Below the pieces are notes generated by a model that had not been told where the DNA came from, did no database searches, and saw only the letters and a list, made by a program, of their open reading frames with translations. A stretch of 64,000 nucleotides of DNA. Source: Curtobacterium sp. MCBD17_032 (lineage in GTDB: Bacteria > Actinomycetota > Actinomycetes > Actinomycetales > Microbacteriaceae). Below, piece after piece: positions 7,586 to 16,449 of the stretch. Position 1 is the first letter of the stretch. Every line of letters begins with the position of its first letter. A program made the position numbers and the translations under genes. The DNA is taken from positions 310,001 through 374,000 of the forward strand of contig NZ_QKTO01000001.1 in the NCBI RefSeq assembly GCF_003234855.1. Direction: 5' to 3'.

Positions 7586-9021
7586 GCGCCACGACCGCAC
7601 CGTCGCTGACCCAGGCGATCACGATCAAGCTCCGCGAGCCCGCCCGGGCCCGGAACCTCGAACTCGTCCTGCTCGTCATCGCCTGCGGCATCTGCGCCGG
7701 CGCCATGGTCCTGGTGCAGCTCGGCACCAAGGGCAGGATCTTCGACACCTCGGTCTTCTGGACGGGCGCCGCCATCCTCGGTCTCGCCCTCGTGATGCAC
7801 GTCGTGCTCCGCGTCGTCGCGAAGAACGCCGACCCCTTCGTCCTGCCGGTCGCGCTCGTGCTCAACGGCATCGGCATCGCCGAGATCTACCGCATCGACA
7901 TCCACGCCGGCGACTCCGGCTGGGACGCGATCGGCGTCAAGCAGATCGTGTGGACCCTGCTCGCGATGGTCCTCGCCATCGCGACGCTGCTGCTCGTCCG
8001 CAACCACCGGTTCCTGCAGCGGTACCGCTACATCTTCATGCTGCTCACCATCGTGCTGCTCCTGCTGCCGATGCTGCCCGGCATCGGCACGAACATCGGC
8101 GGTGCCCGCGTCTGGATCCAGATCGGACCGTTCTCGTTCCAGCCGGGCGAGCTCGCGAAGATCACGATGGCCCTGTTCTTCGCCGGGTACCTGGTGACCG
8201 CGCGGGACAGCCTGTCGATCGTCGGCAGGAAGTTCCTCGGGATGACGTTCCCGCGGGCGCGCGACCTCGGGCCGATCCTCATCGTGTGGGGCGCCGCGAT
8301 GAGCGTGCTGGTGTTCCAGCGCGACCTCGGCACCGCCCTGCTCTACTTCGGCCTGTTCCTCGTGATGATCTACGTCGCGACCGCACGGCTCAGCTGGGTC
8401 GTCATCGGGCTCGGCCTGTTCATCGGCGGTGCCCTCGCTGCGGCGAGCGCCCTCGTGTACGTGCAGGGCCGGTTCGAGCAGTGGCTCGACCCGTTCGACC
8501 AGCAGATCTTCTCCCGCGAGACCCAGGGCAGCTACCAGCTCGTGCAGGGGCTCTTCGGCTTCGCGAACGGCGGCATCACGGGCACCGGCCTCGGTCAGGG
8601 GCGTCCGTACATCACGCCGGTCGCCAACGCCGACTACATCATCGCCTCCCTCGGCGAGGAGCTCGGGCTCATCGGCGTCTTCGCGATCCTCGGACTCTTC
8701 GTGATCCTCGTGTCCCGAGGCATCCGCGTCGGGTTCATGGCGCAGGACGACTTCGGCAAGCTGCTCGGGATCGGCTTCGGCTTCACGATCGCCCTGCAGG
8801 TCTTCGTGGTCGTCGGCGGCATCACCCGGATCATCCCCGTCACCGGCCTCACGACGCCGTTCATGGCAGCCGGTGGTTCGTCCCTCGTGGCGAACTGGAT
8901 CATCGCGGCGATGCTGCTGCGGCTGACCGACTCCATCCCGGCGGAGCAGCGCATCCAGCAGGGTGCGCTGGCCGACCGGGGCGACACCGGCCGCCGCCGG
9001 TCCAGGAAGGAGCGCCGATGA
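7582..9021 (+). CDS. rodA: RodA/FtsW-type peptidoglycan polymerase (SEDS)
   Basis: 479-residue polytopic SEDS glycosyltransferase that polymerises lipid II for cell elongation or division. About ten to twelve hydrophobic helices are visible. The C-terminal half contains the family signatures AGYLV, QRDLGTALLYFGLF and GEELGLIG, and the TGLTTPFMAAGGSSLVANW region near the end. It overlaps pstP by 4 nt and the downstream transpeptidase gene by 4 nt. The adjacent PBP is expected to be its partner. By synteny it is RodA rather than the dcw-cluster FtsW. Confidence 0.93.
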   Translation: MSATTAPSLTQAITIKLREPARARNLELVLLVIACGICAGAMVLVQLGTKGRIFDTSVFWTGAAILGLALVMHVVLRVVAKNADPFVLPVALVLNGIGIAEIYRIDIHAGDSGWDAIGVKQIVWTLLAMVLAIATLLLVRNHRFLQRYRYIFMLLTIVLLLLPMLPGIGTNIGGARVWIQIGPFSFQPGELAKITMALFFAGYLVTARDSLSIVGRKFLGMTFPRARDLGPILIVWGAAMSVLVFQRDLGTALLYFGLFLVMIYVATARLSWVVIGLGLFIGGALAAASALVYVQGRFEQWLDPFDQQIFSRETQGSYQLVQGLFGFANGGITGTGLGQGRPYITPVANADYIIASLGEELGLIGVFAILGLFVILVSRGIRVGFMAQDDFGKLLGIGFGFTIALQVFVVVGGITRIIPVTGLTTPFMAAGGSSLVANWIIAAMLLRLTDSIPAEQRIQQGALADRGDTGRRRSRKERR

Positions 9022-10472
9022 ACCGCCAACTCCGCGGCGTCTCGACCGTGATCGTCCTCATGTTCGTGGCCCTGTTCGTGTCGACGACGTCGATCCAGTT
9101 CTTCTCGGCGGACTCACTCCGTGCCGACTCCCGGAACTCGCGCACCATCCTCGACAGTTACTCAACCAAGCGCGGTGCGATCCTCGTCGACGGCAAGCCC
9201 ATCGCGGAGTCCACCGCGGTCGACGACCAGTACCAGTACCAGCGCACGTACAACAACGGCGAGCTGTACTCGGCCGTCACCGGGCACTTCACGATCGGCC
9301 AGGGCAACACCGGCATCGAGAGCGCCGAGAACGCGGTGCTCTCCGGCAACTCGGACGAGTCGTTCTTCCAGAACCTCAACGCGATCCTCACCGGTCAGGA
9401 CGTCCGTGGTGACAACGTCAACCTGACGATCGACCCCGACGTGCAGCAGGCCGCCTTCGACGCCCTCGGGTCGAACACCGGCGCCGTGGTCGCGATCCAG
9501 CCGAAGACCGGCAAGATCCTGGCGATGGTGTCGAAGCCGGGGTACGACCCGAACACGCTCACCTCGCACGACACGGACGAGGTGATCGCCCGGTACCAGG
9601 ACCTCGAGGCCGACCCGACCAAGCCCTTGCAGAACCGCGCCATCGCCGGCGACCTGTACACCCCGGGCTCGGTCTTCAAGCTCGTCGTGGCCTCGGCCGC
9701 GCTGGCGAGCGGTGACTTCACCCTCGACTCGACGCTGCCGAACCCGTCGACCCTGACGCTCCCGGGCACGAGCTCGCGGATCAACAACGCCGAGGGCGGC
9801 AGCTGTGGTGGCGGCGACGAGGTGAAGCTGCGCGTCGCGATCCAGTACTCGTGCAACATCCCCTTCGCGGAACTGGGGCAGAAGCTGGGGTACGACACGA
9901 TCAAGAAGACCGCCGACGCCTACGGGTTCGGCGACGTCATCGACATCCCGACCTCGGCCACGCCCAGCCAGTACCCCGAGCCCGAGTCGACCGCGCAGCT
10001 CATGCTGAGTGCGTTCGGCCAGGCCAACGACCGCGTGACCCCGCTGCAGATGGCGATGGTGGCGTCCGGCATCGCGAACGGCGGCCGCGTCATGCAGCCC
10101 TCGCTCGTCGAGTCGATCGAGACGAGCGACCTGAAGACCGTCGAGTCCTTCTCCCCGGAGCAGTACAGCGCTCCGCTGTCGTCGGACCAGGCAGCTGACC
10201 TGACCGAGGCGATGCAGAGCGTCGTCGCCGCCGGCACGGGAACGAATGCGAAGATCGACGGGGTCGACGTCGCGGGCAAGACCGGGACCGCGGAAGGCGG
10301 GACGGGTGATCCCTACACGCTCTGGTTCACGGGCTTCGCCCCGGCGAAGGACCCCGAGGTCGCGGTCGCCGTGGTCGTCGGGAACGGCGGCGGACTCGGG
10401 CAGTCCGGGGTCGGCAACACGGTCGCGGCTCCCGTCGCGAAGAAAGTCATGGAGGCGGTGCTGAACAAATGA
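9018..10472 (+). CDS. pbpA: class B penicillin-binding protein (PbpA)
   Basis: 484-residue D,D-transpeptidase that cross-links peptidoglycan outside the membrane. One N-terminal membrane anchor (about 8-28) precedes a short pedestal and the transpeptidase domain. The catalytic motifs are S218-V-F-K (TPGSVFKL), S278-C-N and K421-T-G. It starts at ATG 9018 inside the end of rodA and its stop overlaps the pknA ATG, so translation is coupled through the cluster. It is a likely substrate of the neighbouring kinases and the functional partner of the SEDS protein upstream. Confidence 0.93.
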   Translation: MNRQLRGVSTVIVLMFVALFVSTTSIQFFSADSLRADSRNSRTILDSYSTKRGAILVDGKPIAESTAVDDQYQYQRTYNNGELYSAVTGHFTIGQGNTGIESAENAVLSGNSDESFFQNLNAILTGQDVRGDNVNLTIDPDVQQAAFDALGSNTGAVVAIQPKTGKILAMVSKPGYDPNTLTSHDTDEVIARYQDLEADPTKPLQNRAIAGDLYTPGSVFKLVVASAALASGDFTLDSTLPNPSTLTLPGTSSRINNAEGGSCGGGDEVKLRVAIQYSCNIPFAELGQKLGYDTIKKTADAYGFGDVIDIPTSATPSQYPEPESTAQLMLSAFGQANDRVTPLQMAMVASGIANGGRVMQPSLVESIETSDLKTVESFSPEQYSAPLSSDQAADLTEAMQSVVAAGTGTNAKIDGVDVAGKTGTAEGGTGDPYTLWFTGFAPAKDPEVAVAVVVGNGGGLGQSGVGNTVAAPVAKKVMEAVLNK

Positions 10473-12199
10473 GACCCACCAGCGGACTCACCTTCGGTGG
10501 GCGGTACCAGCTCTCGTCCCGGGTCGCCATCGGCGGCATGGGAGAGGTGTGGCAGGCGACCGATCTGGTCATCGGTCGCACCGTCGCCCTGAAGATCCTC
10601 AAGGACGAGTACCTCGGCGACCCGGGGTTCCTCGAGCGGTTCCGCGCCGAGGCCCGCCACGCCGCACTCGTCAACCACGAGGGCATCGCCAACGTCTTCG
10701 ACTACGGCGAGGAGGACGGCAGCGCCTACCTCGTGATGGAGCTCGTCCCCGGCGAGGCACTCTCGACGATGATCGAGCGGGAGCACACCCTCCCGGTGGA
10801 CAAGGTCCTCGACATCGTCGCGCAGACGGCGAACGCGCTGCAGGCCGCGCACGCGGTCGGACTGGTGCACCGCGACATCAAGCCGGGCAACCTCCTCATC
10901 ACTCCCGACGGCCGCGTGAAGATCACCGACTTCGGGATCGCACGCATCGCCGACCAGGTCCCCCTGACGGCCACCGGCCAGGTCATGGGCACGGTGCAGT
11001 ACCTCTCGCCCGAGCAGGCCAGCGGGCACCCGGCCTCCCCGTCGACGGACATCTACTCGCTCGGCATCGTCGCGTACGAGTGCCTGGCCGGACGCCGACC
11101 CTTCACGGGCGAGTCGCAGGTCGCGATCGCGATGGCGCACATCAACGAGCAGCCGCCCGCGCTGCCGGGCACCGTCCCGGAGCCGGTCGCCGCGCTCGTG
11201 ATGTCCTGCATCGCGAAGAAGCCCGCCGACCGTCCGGCGACGGCCGCGAACCTGGCGCGCGCCGCTCAGGCCCTCCGTCGCGGTGACGTCGCGGCCGCGA
11301 CCGTCGCCGTGCCCGCCCTGGCCGCGGCCGGGACCGTCGCCTTCAACCCGCCCGCCGGGAACGACGACGCCACCGCCCTCATCGGCACGCAGCCGAACGC
11401 CCCGGTGGTCGGCGGCGCTCCTCGCACGCCCGTCGGACCGGAGGACGACGACGAGGACCGGAAGAGCCGCGCCTGGATCTGGTGGGTCGTCGCCGCCGTG
11501 GTCGTCGCCGCCCTCGTCGTCGGCGGACTCGTCTTCGCGAACCAGGACCGGGAGGCCGATCCCGGACGTGCCTCGACCTCCTCGTCGACGCCGAAGCCCT
11601 CGAGGACGCCGTCCCCGGTCCCGACCCGCACCCCGACCCCGGTCGAGGTGCGCACGACGATCAACCCCGGTGACTACGTGGGGCGCCCGACCGCCGAGGT
11701 CCGCACCGAGCTCGTCGGTCTCGGCTTCGACGTGCAGGTGCAGGACGGCGACCCGGCCGCCTCGGCCGAGCAGGCGAACACCGTGCAGTCGATCAGCCCC
11801 ACCGGCAGCCTCGCCGAGGGTGCGCTCGTGACCCTGCGGGAGTACACCGCGCCTCCGTCGGTGAACAAGCCGAACACCCCGAGTGCCGGCGCGGTCTCGG
11901 CGACGGGTGCCGTGACGTTCAGCTGGTCCACCGCGACGTGCCCGACCGGGTACACCGTCTCGAAGTACTCGTGGACCGTGTCCGGCGGCAAGGACGGCTC
12001 CGGAGCGACGAGCGGTGACACCTCCGAGACGTCGGTCGACATCCAGGCCGACCAGCCCGGCACCGACGTCACGCTGTCGTACACGGTCACCTGCGGCAAC
12101 CTCGCCGCGTCGAGCAGCTCGGACCCGGCCACGGCCACCTGGGTGCAGCCGCCGGACCCGACCTCGGCGCCGACCTCGACCGCGACCCCGCAGGACTGA
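10469..12199 (+). CDS. pknA: PknA-like membrane Ser/Thr protein kinase
   Basis: 576 residues. The N-terminal kinase domain (about 1-270) has glycine loop GGMGEV (22-27), catalytic lysine about K42, HRDIKPGN (134-141), DFG (154-156) and LSPEQ (179-183). A Pro/Ala-rich juxtamembrane region leads to one transmembrane helix (about 334-355). Outside, a Ser/Thr/Pro linker is followed by one PASTA-like repeat (about 395-460), then an unusual beta-rich domain (about 465-560) that looks like a fibronectin-III or Ig-like fold, with cysteines in ATCPTGY and TVTCGN. Mycobacterial PknA has no such ectodomain. A terminator follows the gene. Confidence 0.92.
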   Translation: MRPTSGLTFGGRYQLSSRVAIGGMGEVWQATDLVIGRTVALKILKDEYLGDPGFLERFRAEARHAALVNHEGIANVFDYGEEDGSAYLVMELVPGEALSTMIEREHTLPVDKVLDIVAQTANALQAAHAVGLVHRDIKPGNLLITPDGRVKITDFGIARIADQVPLTATGQVMGTVQYLSPEQASGHPASPSTDIYSLGIVAYECLAGRRPFTGESQVAIAMAHINEQPPALPGTVPEPVAALVMSCIAKKPADRPATAANLARAAQALRRGDVAAATVAVPALAAAGTVAFNPPAGNDDATALIGTQPNAPVVGGAPRTPVGPEDDDEDRKSRAWIWWVVAAVVVAALVVGGLVFANQDREADPGRASTSSSTPKPSRTPSPVPTRTPTPVEVRTTINPGDYVGRPTAEVRTELVGLGFDVQVQDGDPAASAEQANTVQSISPTGSLAEGALVTLREYTAPPSVNKPNTPSAGAVSATGAVTFSWSTATCPTGYTVSKYSWTVSGGKDGSGATSGDTSETSVDIQADQPGTDVTLSYTVTCGNLAASSSSDPATATWVQPPDPTSAPTSTATPQD

Positions 12200-12216
12200 G
12201 CCGGCAGGAGACCGTC

Positions 12217-12253
12217 GCCGAGGCCCCGACACGATGCGCGTCGGGGCCTCGGC
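12217..12253. terminator. terminator-like hairpin between pknA and pknB
   Basis: Perfect 14-bp arms GCCGAGGCCCCGAC and its complement around a 9-nt loop. It separates the long upstream operon from pknB, suggesting that pknB has its own promoter. Confidence 0.75.
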
Positions 12254-12348
12254 ACGTTCCGGTAACGGTTGGCTCCGGGCGCCGCCGGCCAGGGTCTCAC
12301 CAGAAACCGCTGCCGTACACTTGCCCGGACGGACATTCGGAGGAGTAC

Positions 12349-14181
12349 GTGCCAGAAGGTGTGACCGCGGGGATCACGCTCCTCGCGAACCGCTACGAGA
12401 TCGGTGAGGTCATCGGTCGAGGCGGCATGGCCACCGTCCACGTCGGGACCGACACTCGACTGGGTCGGCGCGTCGCCGTCAAGCTGCTCAAGCCGAGCCT
12501 CGCCAACGACCCTGCGTTCCGTACGCGGTTCCGGCAGGAGGCGCAGGCGGCGGCCCGGATGGCGCACCCGACCATCGTGCGCGTCTACGACGCCGGTGAG
12601 GAGACCGTCCGCGAGTCCACGGGCTCGGAGGTGCAGGTCCCCTTCATCGTCATGGAGTACGTCGAGGGCCGTCCGCTCAGCGAGATCGTGGCCGAGGGCC
12701 CGGTCGTGCAGGAGGAAGCGGCCCGCATCGTCGAGGGCATCCTGACCGCCCTCGAGTTCTCCCACCGTGCCGGGGTCGTCCACCGGGACATCAAGCCCGC
12801 CAACGTGATGATCACGCACTCCGGCCAGGTGAAGGTGATGGACTTCGGGATCGCCCGCGCCATCACGGACACATCGGCCACGGTGGCGCAGACCACGTCC
12901 ATCCTCGGCACCGCGTCCTACTTCTCCCCGGAGCAGGCCCGCGGTGAGCTCGTCGACGCCCGCACCGACCTCTACTCGACCGGCATCGTCCTCTTCGAGC
13001 TCCTGACCGGCCGACCGCCGTTCCTCGGTGCGACCCCGGTCGCGGTCGCGTACCAGCACGTCAGTGAGCAGCCCGTCGCCCCCTCGACGATCACCTCCAC
13101 CGTGTCGCCCGCACTCGATGCCGTCACGTTGCACGCCCTCGTCAAGGACCGCACGCGCCGCTTCCAGAACGCCGCGGAGTTCCGTCGCGACCTCCAGCAG
13201 GCCGCTGCGGGACACGTACCGACCTCGTCGAAGAAGCTCGCGGCCGCTGCCGCGGACGACGCCTCCCTGCTGTTCGGGGTCAACCCGCGCGCCGCGGCGT
13301 CCGCGGACGTGGCGTTCCGTGAGCTCGACGACACGCAGGAGCGGCCCCCGCAGCGCACCCAGAGCCGTCCACCCGTCGCCTGGATCTGGCTCGGCATCCT
13401 CCTGACGATCGCGGTGATCGCAGCGGTCGCGTACTTCGTCGTGAACCTCGAGCCGGGCAAGCCGCCGGTGAGTTCCTCGGTCGAGGTGCCGTCGGTCGCC
13501 GGCCAGTCCTTCAGCGAGGCACGGGACCGGCTCCTCGCGCGGGGCCTGACGCCCGTGAGCGTCGAGGAGCCCTCCGACGACGTACCGAAGGACACGGTGA
13601 TCCGGTCGGAACCCGGTTCCGGCACATCCGTCGCGCGGAAGCAGGAGATCCGGGTGGTGGTGTCCACGGGGCCGGAGCAGGTCGCGGTCCCGGACGTGAC
13701 CTCGCAGACCCAGGACGCCGCGACCGAGGCGCTCGAAGCCGCGGGGTTCACCGTGGGTGCAGTCACGTCCGACTACTCGCCGACGGTCCCCGAGGGCACT
13801 GTCCTGAGCAGCGACCCGTCGTCGAACGGGACGCAGCCGAAGGGGACCGTCGTCGACCTCGTCGTGTCGAACGGCAAGGTCCAGCTCCCCGACGTCACAC
13901 AGCAGCCGTTCACGACCGCCGACGCGACGCTGCGGGGTCTCGGCCTCACCGTGCAAGGGGCGCCCACCTACGTCTGCGCGGGCAACACCGTGACGCAGCA
14001 GAGCGTTCCGCGCGGTGACGTCGCCCAGGGCAGCACGGTCGTGTTGACGTACTGCTCGGCGTCGTCGCAGCCCTCCCGACAGCCCGACGCACCGGCAGCA
14101 CCGTCGGACGGCCAGGACGGGAACGGGCAGGACGGGAACGGCGGGCAGGACGGCGCCGGGTTCCAGGGCGACGACGACTGA
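12349..14181 (+). CDS. pknB: PknB-like Ser/Thr protein kinase with three PASTA domains
   Basis: 610-residue receptor kinase. It starts at GTG 12349 after GGAGG. The kinase domain (about 12-280) has GRGGMATVH (23-31), K45, HRDIKPAN (145-152), DFGIA (166-170), an activation loop rich in Thr/Ser (TSATVAQTTS) and FSPEQARG. Transmembrane helix about 344-366. Three PASTA repeats follow (about 377-445, 445-512, 512-572), which in this family bind muropeptides or lipid II. The tail is a Gly/Asn/Gln/Asp-rich low-complexity stretch. Key expected targets are the neighbouring PBP, the FHA proteins and MurJ. Confidence 0.95.
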   Translation: MPEGVTAGITLLANRYEIGEVIGRGGMATVHVGTDTRLGRRVAVKLLKPSLANDPAFRTRFRQEAQAAARMAHPTIVRVYDAGEETVRESTGSEVQVPFIVMEYVEGRPLSEIVAEGPVVQEEAARIVEGILTALEFSHRAGVVHRDIKPANVMITHSGQVKVMDFGIARAITDTSATVAQTTSILGTASYFSPEQARGELVDARTDLYSTGIVLFELLTGRPPFLGATPVAVAYQHVSEQPVAPSTITSTVSPALDAVTLHALVKDRTRRFQNAAEFRRDLQQAAAGHVPTSSKKLAAAAADDASLLFGVNPRAAASADVAFRELDDTQERPPQRTQSRPPVAWIWLGILLTIAVIAAVAYFVVNLEPGKPPVSSSVEVPSVAGQSFSEARDRLLARGLTPVSVEEPSDDVPKDTVIRSEPGSGTSVARKQEIRVVVSTGPEQVAVPDVTSQTQDAATEALEAAGFTVGAVTSDYSPTVPEGTVLSSDPSSNGTQPKGTVVDLVVSNGKVQLPDVTQQPFTTADATLRGLGLTVQGAPTYVCAGNTVTQQSVPRGDVAQGSTVVLTYCSASSQPSRQPDAPAAPSDGQDGNGQDGNGGQDGAGFQGDDD

Positions 14182-14258
14182 CGGACCGTTCCGCCGGGCA
14201 CACCGTCAGGGTGAGCAGCCGTCGCGATCAGCAGCCGGCGACGGTCCGTCCGTGTCGA

Positions 14259-14897
14259 TCAGCGTCCGGAGATGAGCGGGCCGAGTCCGGCTGCCCGCTC
14301 CGCCGCTCCACCGAGGCCGGTCGTCTCGAGCCAGTTGCCCACCATCCGGTAGCCACCCTCGGTGAGGACCGACTCCGGGTGGAACTGCACGCCGTACACC
14401 GGGGCTCCGCGGTGCTGCACGCCCATGATGACGCCGCCGGCGGTCCTCGCCGTCACGGTGAGGTCGTCGGGCACGGTGCCGTCCACGATCGCCAGGGAGT
14501 GGTAGCGGGTCGCCGTGAAGGGGTGCGGGACGCCCGCGAACAGCACGCTGTCGTCGTGGTCGACCTGCGACGTCTTGCCGTGCATGAGCTCCTCGGCGTG
14601 GGTGACGGTCGCGCCGAGGGCCTCCGCGATGGCCTGGTGCCCGAGGCAGACGCCGAGCAGGGGCTTGTCCGCCTCGATCGCCGCGCGCACCGTCGGGATC
14701 GAGACGCCCGCGTCCGCCGGGGTACCGGGGCCGGGCGAGAGCAGGACGCCGTCGTACTCGGCGATCCGGTCCGCGATCTCGTCGTCGGGGAACGCGTCGT
14801 TGCGCACCACGTCGGTGTCGGCTCCGAGCTGCTGGACGTAGCCGTTGAGGGTGTACACGAAGCTGTCGTAGTTGTCGACGACGAGGATCTTGGTCAT
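14259..14897 (-). CDS. trpG: anthranilate/aminodeoxychorismate synthase component II (glutamine amidotransferase)
   Basis: 212-residue class I glutamine amidotransferase that releases ammonia for a chorismate-converting partner. The catalytic triad is visible: Cys84 in GVCLGHQ, and His173 and Glu175 in QFHPES. The oxyanion motif SPGPGTP is at about 54-60. It starts at ATG 14897 (MTKILVVDNYDSF). No component I gene is nearby, so TrpG and PabA cannot be separated; the position between pknB and crgA is the conserved actinobacterial location. It is convergent with pknB and divergent from crgA. Confidence 0.9.
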   Translation of the reverse strand: MTKILVVDNYDSFVYTLNGYVQQLGADTDVVRNDAFPDDEIADRIAEYDGVLLSPGPGTPADAGVSIPTVRAAIEADKPLLGVCLGHQAIAEALGATVTHAEELMHGKTSQVDHDDSVLFAGVPHPFTATRYHSLAIVDGTVPDDLTVTARTAGGVIMGVQHRGAPVYGVQFHPESVLTEGGYRMVGNWLETTGLGGAAERAAGLGPLISGR

Positions 14898-14978
14898 GGG
14901 CCGTTCACCGTACTCGTGGGGGATGTGAGCAGCCTCCGTCGGCCCGCGCTCACGCCTGGTGACGGTAGGATACCGGCC

Positions 14979-15233
14979 ATGGCCATGGACAAGGACCGCA
15001 CCAAGCCCGCCCGGACGACCCGAGCCGACTCGGTCGACACCGCGGGGGACCAGCCCAACCCCGTGTGGTTCAAGCCCGTCATGTTCGGCTTCATGCTCAT
15101 CGGGCTCGCGTGGGTCATCGTGTTCTACGTCTCGGGCGGCACGCTCCCCGTCCCGACGCTCAACTCCTGGAACATCCTCATCGGCTTCGGCATCATGTTC
15201 ATCGGCTTCCTCATGACGACCCGGTGGCGCTGA
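14979..15233 (+). CDS. crgA: cell division protein CrgA
   Basis: 84-residue small membrane protein with two transmembrane helices (about 32-51 and 63-80) after a basic, Thr/Asp-rich cytoplasmic N-terminus. The NPVWFKPVMFGFML entry to helix 1, the short extracellular turn and the TTRWR C-terminus are typical of CrgA (UPF0233), which regulates FtsZ-ring timing in Streptomyces and recruits divisome PBPs in mycobacteria. ATG 14979 is followed by a second in-frame ATG at 14985; either could be used. It is followed by a DnaA-box-rich convergent gap. Confidence 0.92.
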   Translation: MAMDKDRTKPARTTRADSVDTAGDQPNPVWFKPVMFGFMLIGLAWVIVFYVSGGTLPVPTLNSWNILIGFGIMFIGFLMTTRWR

Positions 15234-15592
15234 GCGCCACCGCCCGTCCGACGCCCGTCGCACCTCGTGGTGCGGCGGGCGTCGTCGTTTGTCCACAAGT
15301 GCGCCGCCTCCCGGAGACGGTCCTGGAGGCTCCGCGCCAGTTCTCCACAGGGAGCCGCGTTCTCCACACATCGCTCCACACCTCGAGTGGCGAGTTCTCC
15401 ACAGGCTCCTCCACAGTGGGGATAATCACACGCGTGTAACTCACCGCTTTCTCCACAGGTGTGGAGAAGTCGGCGGGCGGCTGTGGAGAGCGGCCGGTGC
15501 CCGCCGCACGAACACCTCATCGGTAGCCGGCGCAAGGGGGAACGCCCCGTCGCAGAAGCGACGGGGCGTTCCCGTGGTCGTGCTGGTAGGCG
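15234..15592. promoter_or_regulatory. DnaA-box-like cluster in a convergent intergenic gap
   Basis: No gene is seen. The stretch holds one perfect box TTGTCCACA (15289-15297), five TTCTCCACA nonamers (15341-15349, 15360-15368, 15395-15403, 15449-15457, and reverse at 15460-15468), one TCCTCCACA (15407-15415) and further partial TCCACA/TGTGGA copies. A GGGGATAA element is near 15418. The spacing is irregular, so it is not a tandem repeat. DnaA binding is an inference from the sequence match. Confidence 0.55.
15538..15573. terminator. bidirectional terminator of rhomboid gene and crgA side
   Basis: 16-bp perfect arms GGGAACGCCCCGTCGC and its complement around an AGAA loop, 20 bp beyond the rhomboid stop codon. 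Confidence 0.75.
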
Positions 15593-16444
15593 TCAGCCGG
15601 AGGTGAGCGCGTACCCGACGAAGCAGAGCGCGATGGCGACCACGACCTCCAGGCCGAGCAGCGTGGCCTGCAGGCCACGCTGACGCACGTTGCGCGTCCG
15701 CGCGAACACGAACCCGGTGACGAAGCCGGCCAGGATGCCGCCGACGTGCGCCTGCCACGAGATGTTCGTCCCGGGCAGGAACCCGATCACCAGGTTCAGT
15801 CCGATGATCACCAGCAACGACACCGCGTTGTTGCCGAGGCTGCGCTGCAGGACGAAGAACGCCGCGAACAGGCCGAAGATCGCCCCCGATGCACCGACCA
15901 CCCATGTCCCGGGAGCCAGGAACGTCACGAGTACCGACCCGCCGATCCCGGCGATGAAGTACAGCGCCAGGAACCGCCACGTGCCGAGCATGTTCTCGAG
16001 GATCCGGCCGAAGACGAACAGCGCCCACATGTTGAACGCGATGTGGAAGAAGCCCGAGTGCACGAACAACGCGGTGACGATGCGCCACGGCTGCGTCGGC
16101 ACCAGTGCGGAGTTGTACGCGAGCCACTGCGCCAGGAAGCCGCCGGACAGCTGGTCGAGCAGCCACACGACCACCGAGACGGCGATCAACACGACCGTCG
16201 CCTTCTGGTCGACCGTCGCGAAGCGGCGCCGCGCGACGGTCAGACTGCTCGGGCCGGACGCGCGACGGTTCTCCGTGAACCTCGCCCGCTGCTCACGGAC
16301 GCACTCGGGGCAGTGCACCCCCACCGCCGCCGGTGTCTGGCACTCCGGGCAGATGGTCCGCCCGCAGCGCTGGCAGAGCACGAAGCTCTGTCGGTCCGGA
16401 TGCCGGTAGCAGGTGTTCGACGAGGCCGAGGTCGGATCGGTCAC
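15593..16444 (-). CDS. rhomboid family intramembrane serine protease
   Basis: 283 residues. The N-terminus is a cysteine-rich zinc-binding module (CYRHPDR, CQRCGR, CPEC, HCPEC; residues 12-48), common in actinobacterial rhomboids. Six or seven membrane helices follow. The catalytic dyad is Ser186 in GASGAIFG and His233 in QAHVGG, with the HxxxN oxyanion motif at 134-138. It starts at GTG 16444, only 5 bp after the cyclophilin stop, so the two are co-transcribed. Substrates are unknown. Confidence 0.92.
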   Translation of the reverse strand: MTDPTSASSNTCYRHPDRQSFVLCQRCGRTICPECQTPAAVGVHCPECVREQRARFTENRRASGPSSLTVARRRFATVDQKATVVLIAVSVVVWLLDQLSGGFLAQWLAYNSALVPTQPWRIVTALFVHSGFFHIAFNMWALFVFGRILENMLGTWRFLALYFIAGIGGSVLVTFLAPGTWVVGASGAIFGLFAAFFVLQRSLGNNAVSLLVIIGLNLVIGFLPGTNISWQAHVGGILAGFVTGFVFARTRNVRQRGLQATLLGLEVVVAIALCFVGYALTSG

Positions 16445-16449
16445 CCGGG

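Noticed and set aside
5249..7600. Long minus-strand open frame opposite fhaB-pstP
   Set aside because: Translation is Arg/Gly/Val/Asp-rich with no domain. It mirrors clearly real plus-strand genes; such antisense frames are expected at this GC content.
11674..13956. 760-codon minus-strand open frame opposite pknA/pknB
   Set aside because: Low-complexity Arg/Gly/Asp translation and no start site; the plus strand encodes complete kinases.
15241..15535. Repeated TCCACA words taken for a CRISPR or direct-repeat array
   Set aside because: Spacing is irregular and both orientations occur; the 9-mer matches a DnaA box, so a CRISPR array is excluded.
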